Source: Hahella sp. HNIBRBA332 (GTDB lineage: Bacteria; Pseudomonadota; Gammaproteobacteria; Pseudomonadales; Oleiphilaceae). Taken from it: a stretch of 64,000 nt of DNA. Below the pieces are notes generated by a model. It did no database searches, was not told the origin of the DNA, and saw nothing but the letters and a program-made list of their open reading frames with translations. The translations under genes were made by a program, and so were the position numbers. Shown piece after piece: positions 44,830 to 53,261 of the stretch; position 1 is the stretch's first letter, and each line of letters starts with the position of its first letter. The stretch is taken from contig NZ_CP132203.1 in the NCBI RefSeq assembly GCF_030719035.1, forward strand, positions 310,001 to 374,000. The letters run 5' to 3'.

Positions 44830-45867
44830 ATGGATGACAATCGTAAGAAGGCGTTGACGGCCGCTTTATCACAAATTGAGCGTCAGTTTGGTAAAGGCGC
44901 GGTCATGCGGATGGGGGAGCAGCCGAGAGAAATTATTCCTTCCGTCTCTACTGGCTCGCTTGGACTGGATATCGCTCTTGGCATCGGCGGTTTGCCATAT
45001 GGACGTATTGTCGAGATCTATGGACCGGAGAGTTCCGGTAAAACCACTCTGACTCTGCAGGTGATTGCAGAAGCGCAGCGCCAGGGCAAAACCTGTGCGT
45101 TCGTTGATGCGGAGCATGCGCTGGACCCTATTTACGCAGAGAAGCTTGGCGTTAATATCGATCAACTGCTGGTTTCCCAGCCCGACACGGGCGAACAGGC
45201 TCTGGAAATCGCCGATATGCTGGTTCGCTCCGGCGCGGTCGATGTCATCATTATCGACTCCGTTGCTGCGTTAACGCCGAAGGCGGAAATCGAGGGCGAA
45301 ATGGGAGATTCCCACGTTGGTCTGCAAGCCCGTTTGATGTCACAAGCTCTGAGAAAGTTGACCGGTAGTGTTAAGCAGGCGAATTGCTTGATGATCTTCA
45401 TTAACCAGATTCGTATGAAAATCGGTGTAATGTTCGGGTCGCCAGAGACCACTACTGGCGGTAACGCGCTTAAGTTCTACGCTTCCGTTCGTCTTGATAT
45501 TCGCCGCGTTGGCTCCGTGAAAGAAGGAGAGGAAGTCGTTGGTAACGAGACTCGCGTGAAAGTGGTGAAAAACAAAGTGTCGCCGCCTTTTAGACAAGCG
45601 GATTTTCAGATCATGTATGGCCGCGGTATTTACCGCACGGGAGAGATTATCGATCTGGGTGTGAAAGAAGGCTTTGTTGATAAGTCTGGCGCTTGGTATA
45701 GCTATAAAGGCGACAAGATTGGTCAAGGTAAAGCCAATTCATCCCGGTATCTGGAAGAGCATCCTGAAATTGCGGTAGAGATCGAAACCGCCATCAGAGA
45801 TAAATTGATGCCAAAGATGCCAGCAAAAGAGAAAGAAGCGCCTGTCGCCCCAGTTGAGGCTGAATAA
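44830..45867 (+). CDS. recA: recombinase RecA
   Basis: Forms filaments on single-stranded DNA for homologous recombination and triggers LexA cleavage. The 345-residue protein has Walker A GPESSGKTT (67-75), the catalytic Glu region AFVDAEHALDP, Walker B VDVIIIDSVAAL, loop L1 GEMGDSHVGLQARLMSQALR and loop L2 NQIRMKIGVMFGSPETTTGG. The C-terminus is acidic (PVAPVEAE). The LexA box lies upstream. A hairpin follows, and no recX is found next to it. Confidence 0.98.
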   Translation: MDDNRKKALTAALSQIERQFGKGAVMRMGEQPREIIPSVSTGSLGLDIALGIGGLPYGRIVEIYGPESSGKTTLTLQVIAEAQRQGKTCAFVDAEHALDPIYAEKLGVNIDQLLVSQPDTGEQALEIADMLVRSGAVDVIIIDSVAALTPKAEIEGEMGDSHVGLQARLMSQALRKLTGSVKQANCLMIFINQIRMKIGVMFGSPETTTGGNALKFYASVRLDIRRVGSVKEGEEVVGNETRVKVVKNKVSPPFRQADFQIMYGRGIYRTGEIIDLGVKEGFVDKSGAWYSYKGDKIGQGKANSSRYLEEHPEIAVEIETAIRDKLMPKMPAKEKEAPVAPVEAE

Positions 45868-45906
45868 GGCCAAATCATACTGGACGTGTTTGCTCCATTC
45901 AAAATA

Positions 45907-45932
45907 TAAGGGCGGCCTTAGAGCCGCCCTTA
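45907..45932 (+). terminator. probable recA terminator
   Basis: A 10-bp perfect stem (45907-45916 with 45923-45932) has loop CTTAGA and a short T-containing tail. It lies 39 bases after the recA stop. The weak T tract makes the call moderate. Confidence 0.7.
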
Positions 45933-46012
45933 TTGCGTTTCCTTGTCCATATTCCTTCTCTCTATTTTTCCGTATCGAGTATTGTCCTTTGTCGGATGAA
46001 GTGTTGACCGGG

Positions 46013-46495
46013 CTAGAGGACTTTCTTGGTCATAATCTTGGAAGGCTCACTTTCCATGCCGTTTATGTCCAGTACGGTGACAGCGAAATAGTGAACGCCT
46101 CTTTCCAGGTTGGAAAACGCATACTCATACTGCTGATCCCCAACTTCGACGTATTGCCAGTCGTTGTCTGATTCATGTTGGTGGTACACGCGGTAGCCTT
46201 CTAATTCATATAGCTCGATTTCGCTACCGTCTTCCCGGGTATATGGCGGTTCCCAGATGATAAACGCGCTACGGGCGTAGTTCGTTGATTGTTTTGCTGC
46301 GGCGATTTGGGGAACGTCCCCGTCGATACTGGAAGAGTCGCTTCCAGATCCTCCACCACCGCCACACCCTGTTAAAACAGCGCTTGCTAGAGTGAAGCTG
46401 AAAATGGCGGTGATAGATCTACAATTTGATTTGGCGCGGTGAAAAATACTTTTTAAGTATGAAATGGCTTTGAGCTCAAAGTTAACTTGATTCAA
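46013..46495 (-). CDS. putative lipoprotein with fibronectin-III-like domain
   Basis: A 160-residue protein whose N-terminus has a basic region then a hydrophobic stretch ending in the lipobox LTGC (Cys near 44), followed by a Gly/Ser-rich spacer. The rest (about 75-158) has a beta-sandwich pattern: SAFIIWEPPYTREDGSEIEL, LEGYRVYHQ, then YEYAFSNLERGVHYFAVTVL, which resembles a single fibronectin type III fold. The signal region is long; a later Met could be used, but none has a good ribosome-binding site. Function unknown. Confidence 0.78.
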   Translation of the reverse strand: MNQVNFELKAISYLKSIFHRAKSNCRSITAIFSFTLASAVLTGCGGGGGSGSDSSSIDGDVPQIAAAKQSTNYARSAFIIWEPPYTREDGSEIELYELEGYRVYHQHESDNDWQYVEVGDQQYEYAFSNLERGVHYFAVTVLDINGMESEPSKIMTKKVL

Positions 46496-46806
46496 ATCAT
46501 TCCCCTATTAGTAGAGTTAGAGTTATAAGTTGGCGTTATAAACAGATAACGCCCCGCGCTCTTAGTCAGGATTCGTGCCAATAATAGCGGGGTGTCGATA
46601 ATTCATATTAAAAACAAAGAGTTAGACTTTTTGTTTATCTCTTTCTGGATTTGGACTATTGTGAAAAGGGTTGCCTTTTTCTTACCAGAACGCCGGCATT
46701 TGAAGTTATTGCTATAAATTTCAAATAGTTAGATTGTCTGCAATTGGCGACAGCCATTGTAGAAACGAAAATGTAACTTGAGCAGTTGTGGAGAGGGAGA
46801 ACGAAT
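46496..46806. other. intergenic region with a palindrome
   Basis: 311 bp between divergent genes, AT-rich. The only clear structure is the inverted repeat at 46532-46553. I see no further gene or RNA. Confidence 0.5.
46532..46553. promoter_or_regulatory. perfect inverted repeat, candidate operator
   Basis: GGCGTTAT, a 6-nt spacer, then ATAACGCC form a perfect 8-bp inverted repeat. It starts 37 bp upstream of the lipoprotein gene start on the minus strand. No T tract follows on either strand, which argues against a terminator and for a protein-binding site or RNA hairpin. Confidence 0.5.
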
Positions 46807-46986
46807 ATGAAGTGGGTCGTATTGCTAGCTATCGTGGTCGCGGTCGTGATTTGGGTGGTTAATAGTCGGAAACGAAACCCTGTGAGCGATCCTGAAGTCA
46901 AAGAGCTTGATCAGAAGCGCTATTACGTGACGCCACCTAAGCCGGGTGACCTAGAACCTGAGGATAAAAGCGGCACGCAATACTAA
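46807..46986 (+). CDS. small single-helix membrane protein
   Basis: A 59-residue protein with an N-terminal helix (MKWVVLLAIVVAVVIWVV) followed by a basic stop-transfer NSRKRN and a polar Pro-rich tail. GGGAG lies eight bases before the ATG, which supports this start over one 21 bp upstream. It resembles small inner-membrane proteins of unknown role. No family I can name. Confidence 0.65.
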   Translation: MKWVVLLAIVVAVVIWVVNSRKRNPVSDPEVKELDQKRYYVTPPKPGDLEPEDKSGTQY

Positions 46987-47000
46987 TTTGGCGGAAGGTT

Positions 47001-47384
47001 TTAAAGCGGTAATGGCCAGCTGCTTTTAGTCAGAGCGACCATGACGATATAGGCGAACGCTGTATAAGCGCTAAGTCCGAACAGGATGCGAGTCCCTTTT
47101 GTCTTGCCTCTCTTGAGCGCGAAAACGCCTAACGCGATGTAAATGATTAACCCCACCACTTTTGCGGTGAGCCATCCATTATGGAAGGGGTATTGCTGGA
47201 GCTTGAGCGCTAGTCCTATGGCGCTCAGCAGTAGTACCGTGTCGATAATGTGCGGAAGAATCTTACTTAACTTACGCTGTAAGAGCGGGCTTTCCAGAAT
47301 CATCCAAATGAAGCGCAGGGTAAAGGACGCGAAAGTCAGCGCAACGCAGGTCATATGAATGTGTTTGAGCAGCATGTAGCTCAT
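47001..47384 (-). CDS. SirB2 family membrane protein
   Basis: A 127-residue inner-membrane protein with four hydrophobic segments. The motifs KHIHMTCVALTFASFTLRFI, LPHIIDTVLLLSAIGLAL and WLTAKVVGLIIYIALGVFAL are the SirB2 pattern, with the conserved His residues in the first and second helices. Its biochemical role is unknown in this family. The gene is alone on its strand. Confidence 0.9.
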   Translation of the reverse strand: MSYMLLKHIHMTCVALTFASFTLRFIWMILESPLLQRKLSKILPHIIDTVLLLSAIGLALKLQQYPFHNGWLTAKVVGLIIYIALGVFALKRGKTKGTRILFGLSAYTAFAYIVMVALTKSSWPLPL

Positions 47385-47536
47385 AGTGGGCTCCTTTCAC
47401 AGCTTCTTTATTATTTAGGTTTGTTTGAACGACGGCCGCCTATTAGAAATTCTTTCCTTAAAAACTTAAAGTGTTAGTCAGTATTTCTTTATCTATTGCG
47501 CGTGACGCGCAGCCTTCATTAGGTGGTTTCTGAGCG

Positions 47537-48010
47537 ATGAGTAACAACATAAGAATCGATGTGACAACGGACGATTTTGACCTTGGAGAGGAATCGCGTC
47601 GATTGACGAAGGGCGATACCCGTATCGGCGCGGTTTGCAGTTTTGTCGGCTTAGTGCGTGATTTCAGTGATAAGCCTGATGTTAAAGGACTTTATCTGGA
47701 GCACTATCCGGCGATGACGGAAAAGTCGCTGGTTAAAATTGCAGAGGAAGCTTCTCAGCGCTGGGACTTGAATGGGGTGCGAGTCATCCATCGAGTGGGC
47801 GAACTTTGGGCGGGAGATCAGATCGTGTTGGTAGTGACCGCCAGCGCCCACCGTGGTGACGCTTTCGCCGCCTGTGAGTTCATCATGGATTATTTAAAGG
47901 TGCAGGCGCCATTCTGGAAGAAGGAACTGACGGCGGGAGGAGAGCACTGGGTAGAAGCCAAAGAAAGCGATCAGGCCAGGGCTGGGGAGTGGAGAGCTGA
48001 GCCTGAATAG
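47537..48010 (+). CDS. moaE: molybdopterin synthase catalytic subunit
   Basis: Large subunit of molybdopterin synthase; with sulfurated MoaD it puts the dithiolene into molybdopterin. The 157-residue protein has CSFVGLVRDFSDKPDVKGL, LEHYPAMTEKSL, the central VRVIHRVGELWAGDQIVLVV, and the active-site Lys region VQAPFWKKELTAGGEHWVEA. moaD is not next to it, so the partner is elsewhere. It converges with mobA, another cofactor gene. Confidence 0.96.
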   Translation: MSNNIRIDVTTDDFDLGEESRRLTKGDTRIGAVCSFVGLVRDFSDKPDVKGLYLEHYPAMTEKSLVKIAEEASQRWDLNGVRVIHRVGELWAGDQIVLVVTASAHRGDAFAACEFIMDYLKVQAPFWKKELTAGGEHWVEAKESDQARAGEWRAEPE

Positions 48011-48052
48011 CAGCAATGAGCTGGGGCGAGCAAAGTGGCGCGAGTGCTTCTG

Positions 48053-48652
48053 TTATTTTTCCGTAGGCTTGTCCAGATGGGCCAGTTCATCCAGCGTATT
48101 GATGTTGCTGAACATCTCTGGACAATCGCTGAAGTCGATTTGCTGCAAGGGGCGTGAATCAAGCCAGCGTTTGACGCTACGTCCTTCGCTTTGTAAATAG
48201 CGAAGAATATCTTCAAAACTGCTGGCGGGAAGCAGGCAGTGCAGATATTGCAGTCGCTCCCCATCCCAGGCGATGTTTATCAGGTTGTCGCGTCTGCCGG
48301 CAAACATGCGAAGCGCGTATTCAGGCATAAGAAGGGGCGTATCGCAGGGGCTGACCAATAGCCATTTTTTACTCATATACGGTTGGGCGGAGTAGATGCC
48401 CGCCAGAGGGCCGGCGAACTCCCCCCAGGCGTCGGAAAAGACAAAAGGCGTCATGCGCTGATACTGCGCCGTATTGCGATTGCAACTGATTAAAACTCGT
48501 TCGCAGGTTTTGGTGAATGTGGAGTGAATATGTTCGGCGAGAGGTCGGCCGCGCCAGGATAGCAGCCCTTTGTCATTGCCGCCCGCGCGCTGTCCTTTGC
48601 CCCCCGCGAGAATCAGCCCGTCGCAATCCAACATCGTCGACGGCTCAGTCAT
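48053..48652 (-). CDS. mobA: molybdenum cofactor guanylyltransferase
   Basis: Links GMP to molybdopterin to give the bis-MGD cofactor. The 199-residue protein has the nucleotide motif GLILAGGKGQRAGGNDKGLL, then LISCNRNTAQYQ, AGPLAGIYSAQ, VSPCDTPLLMPEYALRM (metal-binding Asp) and a late FSNINTLDEL. Its start overlaps the end of the PilZ-like gene by 4 bp (ATGA), so they are cotranscribed. Confidence 0.94.
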   Translation of the reverse strand: MTEPSTMLDCDGLILAGGKGQRAGGNDKGLLSWRGRPLAEHIHSTFTKTCERVLISCNRNTAQYQRMTPFVFSDAWGEFAGPLAGIYSAQPYMSKKWLLVSPCDTPLLMPEYALRMFAGRRDNLINIAWDGERLQYLHCLLPASSFEDILRYLQSEGRSVKRWLDSRPLQQIDFSDCPEMFSNINTLDELAHLDKPTEK

Positions 48653-49059
48653 GAAGCTCTTGAGCGGCAGACTTCCTGCGCTTTGCTGAATAAACCTTCA
48701 ATACGGGACAAAGCATTATCAACTTCTCTGGAGTAATCTCTGCTGGAGGCGCAGTAGGCGAATTGGATGCCGTACCTGAAGCCATGCTCATGTTCGCCAC
48801 AGTTAAGAATTTGGGCTTGAATGCCATTTTCAGCAATGTAGCGGCCACGGAAACAAAGTTCAATCTTCTCGCCGAGACGAAATTTCTGACTGCTATGAAA
48901 CGCCATACCATAGCGATTAAAGTCTATGCAGTTAACGACGATGCGAGTTTTGGAGCGGCTGAACAAGCCAGGCAAGCAAACGGTTGCTGTCAGGGCTGAA
49001 GTGGTATGCCGTATTTTGATGCGACGTTCTGATTGGATGGGAAAAGTCACTTCCTGCAT
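48649..49059 (-). CDS. PilZ-like domain protein
   Basis: A 136-residue soluble protein resembling the PilZ domain. The first c-di-GMP motif fits RxxxR (in SERRIKIRHTT) and the second reads CIDFNRYGMAF, that is DxNxxG with Asn in place of the usual Ser. A beta-barrel-like stretch follows (RLGEKIELCFRGRYIAENGI, then GFRYGIQFAYC). The C-terminus is helical and rich in Arg/Ser. It may bind c-di-GMP weakly or not at all. The ATGA overlap with mobA is odd, since no functional link is known. Confidence 0.72.
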   Translation of the reverse strand: MQEVTFPIQSERRIKIRHTTSALTATVCLPGLFSRSKTRIVVNCIDFNRYGMAFHSSQKFRLGEKIELCFRGRYIAENGIQAQILNCGEHEHGFRYGIQFAYCASSRDYSREVDNALSRIEGLFSKAQEVCRSRAS

Positions 49060-49213
49060 GATCTTATGCTGAGTCTGTATCTTTTGGGTAATAGCGTTAA
49101 GCCCGATGGATTCCCTTTATCGGGCTTCTCATTTTATTAGTTGGATTTGGATAATAAATGCTCGGTTTCGTGTTTTGTGAGCTGGCGCAATCCGTGTGGT
49201 TAACAGCGAGGGG

Positions 49214-49498
49214 TTAAACAGCAGTATTCACCAGTCTTCCTGTTCTACTCTCCAGCTCTTCCGGCTGCCCGTCTCGCGCACCGAGCAGTTTCGGAGTGCG
49301 TCGGTCTCTCCTTTTGCGGCGCTCCTGGCCCTCGTAGTCGTTTTCATCGCTACGTCGGCGATCCGGACGCATGCGGCGGTCATGCAGTTCACCTTCTGTC
49401 AGAGGCGCCTGCGCTGGCGTGGACTCGACCTGTGCAGCCTGCTTCAAGGAAGCGGAGCTGGGGGGGGAAGGCCTGTTTCTGGCGTCATTAATGTACAT
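49214..49498 (-). CDS. small highly charged protein, hypothetical
   Basis: A 94-residue protein that is likely disordered: a Ser/Pro/Ala-rich first third, then an Arg/Asp/Glu-rich block (DRRMRPDRRRSDENDYEGQE and RRKRRDRRT). On the minus strand GAGGAAA lies seven bases before its ATG, which supports translation. The plus-strand frame over the same bases has no such site. The function is unknown; the charge pattern suggests nucleic acid or protein binding at most. Confidence 0.55.
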   Translation of the reverse strand: MYINDARNRPSPPSSASLKQAAQVESTPAQAPLTEGELHDRRMRPDRRRSDENDYEGQERRKRRDRRTPKLLGARDGQPEELESRTGRLVNTAV

Positions 49499-49870
49499 GT
49501 TTGGATTTCCTCTGATAGGTTGTCTTTCATTTTTTCAATCATTCCCTATTGTTGTATTAACTCGCCTTGAATTGTTGCGCTTGGCCCTGTTTCCGGTCGG
49601 CGTCGCCGTAACCGGAGTTACGCTAAACTTATAACGGCGGGCATAGGAAAAACTTTAGTCCGCCTAGTCAATCGTCAGTGCTTTTGCGGGACTTACAGCG
49701 TTGGCGGGAGCGGCGGGAGAGCATCTTGGATAATTGTGTAAAAGCGGTTTTGCGCTAAAGCCGATTTGGTTAAACTTGACCCTTTTTTGGGAAGTCGCAG
49801 GTGAGCCGGCGTGGCGAGCAGCGATCTATACACGCATTTTGACGCCCCGGTTTAGCATCGGGCGGAGTCT
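49499..49870. other. intergenic region upstream of the Lon-like protease
   Basis: 372 bp between a divergent small gene and the Lon-like protease. It should hold both promoters. A short inverted repeat CGTAAC-CGGA-GTTACG lies at 49607-49622. I cannot identify a heat-shock promoter with confidence. Confidence 0.45.
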
Positions 49871-52249
49871 ATGAGTAAGAAAAAGCCCCTACAAATCCAA
49901 TCGCTCTACAAACCCTGTCTGACAAAAGATTTTAAATTCAGCAGCACGCGCGCGCTGGAGCCGCTGGAAGGAATTCTTGGGCAAAATCGCGCCCAGGAGG
50001 CGGTGCAGTTCGCTATTTCCATGGCGGATGCCGGCTATAACATATACGCCATCGGCCGCAACGGTCTGGGTAAGCGGACGATGATCATGCGCTTCCTGGA
50101 GAAAAAGCGCTCTGATGCGGTCGCCAGCGACTGGTGTTACGTCAACAACTTTGACGACGTACGCTCGCCAAAAGTACTGCGTCTTCCAGCCGGTCTGGGA
50201 ATGCCGTTAAAGAAAGATCTGGAGCAACTGTTGGTGCGCCTGCAAAAGGGCATTCCGCAGGCGTTTGACAACGAATCGTACTATGAGCGCGCAGAGCAGA
50301 TTAAAAACGAGCTGAGCCAGAAGCAGGAAAAATCACTTAGTCGCATCGCCAACGCCGCCAAAAAACAGCAAATCAGCCTGACTGTGACGACGCCGGGCGG
50401 TTATCGTCTGGTCGCGACGGACGGCGAGAAGCCATACAGTGCGGAAACCTTTGCGGAACTTCCGGAAGCTCGCCAGCAAGAGTTCGAGGACGCGATCAAC
50501 AAGTTGGAGAAAAAGCTCCGCACGGTGCTGCGTCGACTTAGCCAGTGGGAGCAGGAATATGCGGACAAACAGCAGGCGCTGAACGAAGAGATTGCGCTGG
50601 CGGTTTCTCAGCACTTGATCGACAACCTGAAGAAAAAGTATCGCGAGCACATAGAAGTTGTCGAACACTTGGAGCGTATTCAGGCGGACCTGCTGAAGAA
50701 CGTCGAGATTTTTCTCGATGACGGCGAAGAGCAGGCGGCTCTGGCTGCGGCCACTATGGATAATAAGCTGCCCAGGCGCTATCAAGTGAATGTGATGGTG
50801 CATCATGACGCCAATGGCAATGCGCCGATCGTTGTGGAAGACAACCCCAACTACTACAACCTGTTCGGAGCGGTGGAAAACGTCACTTACAAAGGCACCG
50901 TATTTACCGACTTTACCTTGATCCGGCCGGGAGCCCTGCATCGCGCCAATGGCGGCTATCTGCTTATGGACGCCATCAAAGTGCTTGAGCAGCCTTTTGT
51001 CTGGGATGCAATCAAACGCACGCTGCGCTCAGGCAACGTGGCCATGAACGCGCTGGAGAAAGAGATAACGCTGTCCGGTACGATTTCTCTGGAGCCGGAG
51101 CCAATGCCGCTGGAAGTGAAAATTGTGCTGTTCGGCGATAGGGATACTTACTTGTTGCTGCAGCAGTATGATCCAGACTTTGGCGAACTGTTCAAGGTGA
51201 CGGCGGACTTTGAAAGTGAGATTTCGCGCACTCCTGAAACCCAAATGCACTATGCCCGCTTTATTACCAGCTTGGTGCGTGAGAAGGGGCTGATGCCTTG
51301 TGATCGCTATGCGGTGATGAGGATTCTTGAACATAGCGCTCGCGTCGCGGAAGATCAGAACCGGTTGTCTTTACACGCGGCGGATATCGCTAATCTATTG
51401 CGTGAGAGTAACTACTGGGCTAACGAAGCCAAAGCCAAAATGATCCATTCGGAGCATGTCGACAAAGCGCTGCGCAGCGCCGAATACCGTTCCAGTCGAA
51501 TTCGCGATCAGGTGTTCGACAGTATTCGCGACGGCACTACGCTGATTTCCACTCTCGGAGAGAAAGTAGGGCAAATCAATGCGTTGTCGGTGCTGAGCAC
51601 GGGCGACCATGAATTTGGCGTGCCAAGCCGGGTGACTGCGACCACACACTATGGCGACGGCGAAGTGATTGATATTGAGCGCGACGTCAAACTGGCCGGC
51701 GCTATTCACTCCAAAGGCATGATGATTCTGTCTGCGTATCTGGCTTCTATTTTCGGCAAGAATGGCCCTATCAGAATTTCCGCCAGTATCGCGTTTGAGC
51801 AGTCGTACAGTGAAGTTGACGGCGACAGTGCTTCCATGGCGGAGTTCTGCGCGATCATTTCTTCTATTGCTGATGCGCCCATCAAGCAGAATATTGCCAT
51901 TACCGGCTCGATGAACCAGTTTGGCGACTCTCAACCAGTTGGCGGGGTTAACGAGAAGATTGAAGGCTTCTTTGAAACCTGCTGCATCAAAGGGTTAAGT
52001 GGGGAGCAGGGCGTGATAATACCTGCTTCCAACGAGCACAACCTGATGCTGAACAAGCGTGTGTTAGACGCCTGCAAGGAAAAGAAATTCTTCATATATT
52101 CCGTCAGGAATGTGGGAGAGGCGCTGGAGATTTTGACTGGACTGCGTGTTGGACAGCCAAATGAAAAAGGAACCTATAGCCGTAATACGTTATTTGGAAT
52201 GGTTCAGCAGAAACTCAAGCAACTGAAAATGGCGGAGAGACGTCACTAA
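49871..52249 (+). CDS. Lon-family ATP-dependent protease (LonB-like, AAA plus S16 domains)
   Basis: A 792-residue protein of the proteobacterial LonB-like group (related to P. aeruginosa AsrA). The N-terminal AAA part has a modified Walker A, AIGRNGLGKRTMIMRFL, with a long helical insertion (about 115-290). It continues with NLFGAVENVTYKGTVFTDFT and RPGALHRANGGYLLMDAIKV. The C-terminal S16 protease domain has the catalytic Ser in EVDGDSASMAEFCAIIS and the Lys in QPVGGVNEKIEGFFETCCIK. Lon in the strict sense has a different N-terminus. A role in stress protein turnover is inferred from relatives. GGCGGAG precedes the start. Confidence 0.9.
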   Translation: MSKKKPLQIQSLYKPCLTKDFKFSSTRALEPLEGILGQNRAQEAVQFAISMADAGYNIYAIGRNGLGKRTMIMRFLEKKRSDAVASDWCYVNNFDDVRSPKVLRLPAGLGMPLKKDLEQLLVRLQKGIPQAFDNESYYERAEQIKNELSQKQEKSLSRIANAAKKQQISLTVTTPGGYRLVATDGEKPYSAETFAELPEARQQEFEDAINKLEKKLRTVLRRLSQWEQEYADKQQALNEEIALAVSQHLIDNLKKKYREHIEVVEHLERIQADLLKNVEIFLDDGEEQAALAAATMDNKLPRRYQVNVMVHHDANGNAPIVVEDNPNYYNLFGAVENVTYKGTVFTDFTLIRPGALHRANGGYLLMDAIKVLEQPFVWDAIKRTLRSGNVAMNALEKEITLSGTISLEPEPMPLEVKIVLFGDRDTYLLLQQYDPDFGELFKVTADFESEISRTPETQMHYARFITSLVREKGLMPCDRYAVMRILEHSARVAEDQNRLSLHAADIANLLRESNYWANEAKAKMIHSEHVDKALRSAEYRSSRIRDQVFDSIRDGTTLISTLGEKVGQINALSVLSTGDHEFGVPSRVTATTHYGDGEVIDIERDVKLAGAIHSKGMMILSAYLASIFGKNGPIRISASIAFEQSYSEVDGDSASMAEFCAIISSIADAPIKQNIAITGSMNQFGDSQPVGGVNEKIEGFFETCCIKGLSGEQGVIIPASNEHNLMLNKRVLDACKEKKFFIYSVRNVGEALEILTGLRVGQPNEKGTYSRNTLFGMVQQKLKQLKMAERRH

Positions 52250-52296
52250 GGCGTCCCTCCGTGCCTAAAGGCGTGCGGCGTCTCTGGCCGCATGCC

Positions 52297-53145
52297 TCAG
52301 CTCTGGGCTTTAACTGGCTTCACCACCGTCACCAAAGGGAGCCGCGCGCCGCAATGGCTGCAAAAACGGGCTTCTGCTTCATGTAAATCTTTTTCGCAGG
52401 AACGACAGGCCAGGCTCAGGTAGTTGTTGCGCAGGACGTTGGAAAGTTCGGCGGTAAAAATACCTGTTGGTACGGCGATGATAGCGTAACCCATCACCAT
52501 GACCATCGCCGCCAAGCCTTGGCCAAGGTCTGTCCTTGGGGCGATGTCCCCATATCCTACGGTCGTGAGTGTGACGATAGCCCAATAAATACTGCGTGGA
52601 ATGCTGGTGTAGCCATTGGCAGGGCCTTCTATCAGATACATCAGGCAGCCGAATAAGGTGACCAGCACCAGGATGGAAAACAGAAACACCGTAACTTTTT
52701 GCCGGCTTTGGCGGATCGCGTGCAATAACAGGTTGGCCTGAGAAACGTACTTCGCCAGCCGCAGGATACGAAATACCCTCAGAACCCTGAGCACCCTGAT
52801 AACCAGCAGATAGTGCGCGCCGCCCACGAACAAACTCAGATAGGTTGGGATGATGGAGAGCAGGTCGACAATGCCGTAAAAGCTGAAAATATAGCGAACG
52901 GGCTTGTCCACACAGTAAATTCGCAACAGATACTCAATTGTGAACAATATTGTGAAGAACCACTCAATGGCCACGAACCAGTCGCCATACTTCAGCCGGA
53001 AATCACTGACGCTGTCCAGCATAACGGTGATAACGCTTATGAGAATGCCGCCGATCAGCGCTATGTCAAAGGCTTTGCCGGCAGGGGTGTCAGCGTGAAA
53101 AATAATGATGTAAAGCTGCCTACGCAGCTTGTCGTTAATAGACAT
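52297..53145 (-). CDS. voltage-gated potassium channel homologue with C-terminal zinc ribbon
   Basis: A 282-residue six-helix ion channel. S1-S3 run from about 25 to 105. S4 is the positively charged RVLRVLRVFRILRLAKY (about 115-132). The pore loop ends in the K+ filter TLTTVGYGD (about 192-200) and S6 follows. The cytoplasmic tail carries CRSCEKDLHEAEARFCSHCG, two CXXC pairs that should bind zinc. This is the ion_trans/Kv architecture found in many bacteria. The zinc ribbon could serve tetramer assembly or redox sensing, as a guess. Confidence 0.92.
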   Translation of the reverse strand: MSINDKLRRQLYIIIFHADTPAGKAFDIALIGGILISVITVMLDSVSDFRLKYGDWFVAIEWFFTILFTIEYLLRIYCVDKPVRYIFSFYGIVDLLSIIPTYLSLFVGGAHYLLVIRVLRVLRVFRILRLAKYVSQANLLLHAIRQSRQKVTVFLFSILVLVTLFGCLMYLIEGPANGYTSIPRSIYWAIVTLTTVGYGDIAPRTDLGQGLAAMVMVMGYAIIAVPTGIFTAELSNVLRNNYLSLACRSCEKDLHEAEARFCSHCGARLPLVTVVKPVKAQS

Positions 53146-53261
53146 GTTTTTCTCGAAACCGGTTTAACGGATAACCACGCCGCAGATTCTAATTCATCAT
53201 TGAGGATGCGCAACTGTTTACTGGTGAGCGGCGATAGTTATCAAGACTGAGTGGGGAGCAA

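Noticed and set aside
49607..49622. Short inverted repeat CGTAAC-CGGA-GTTACG
   Set aside because: Only 6-bp arms; can arise by chance.
50333..51934. Long minus-strand frames opposite the Lon-like protease
   Set aside because: Arise from strong codon bias of the real gene; no ribosome-binding site or family.
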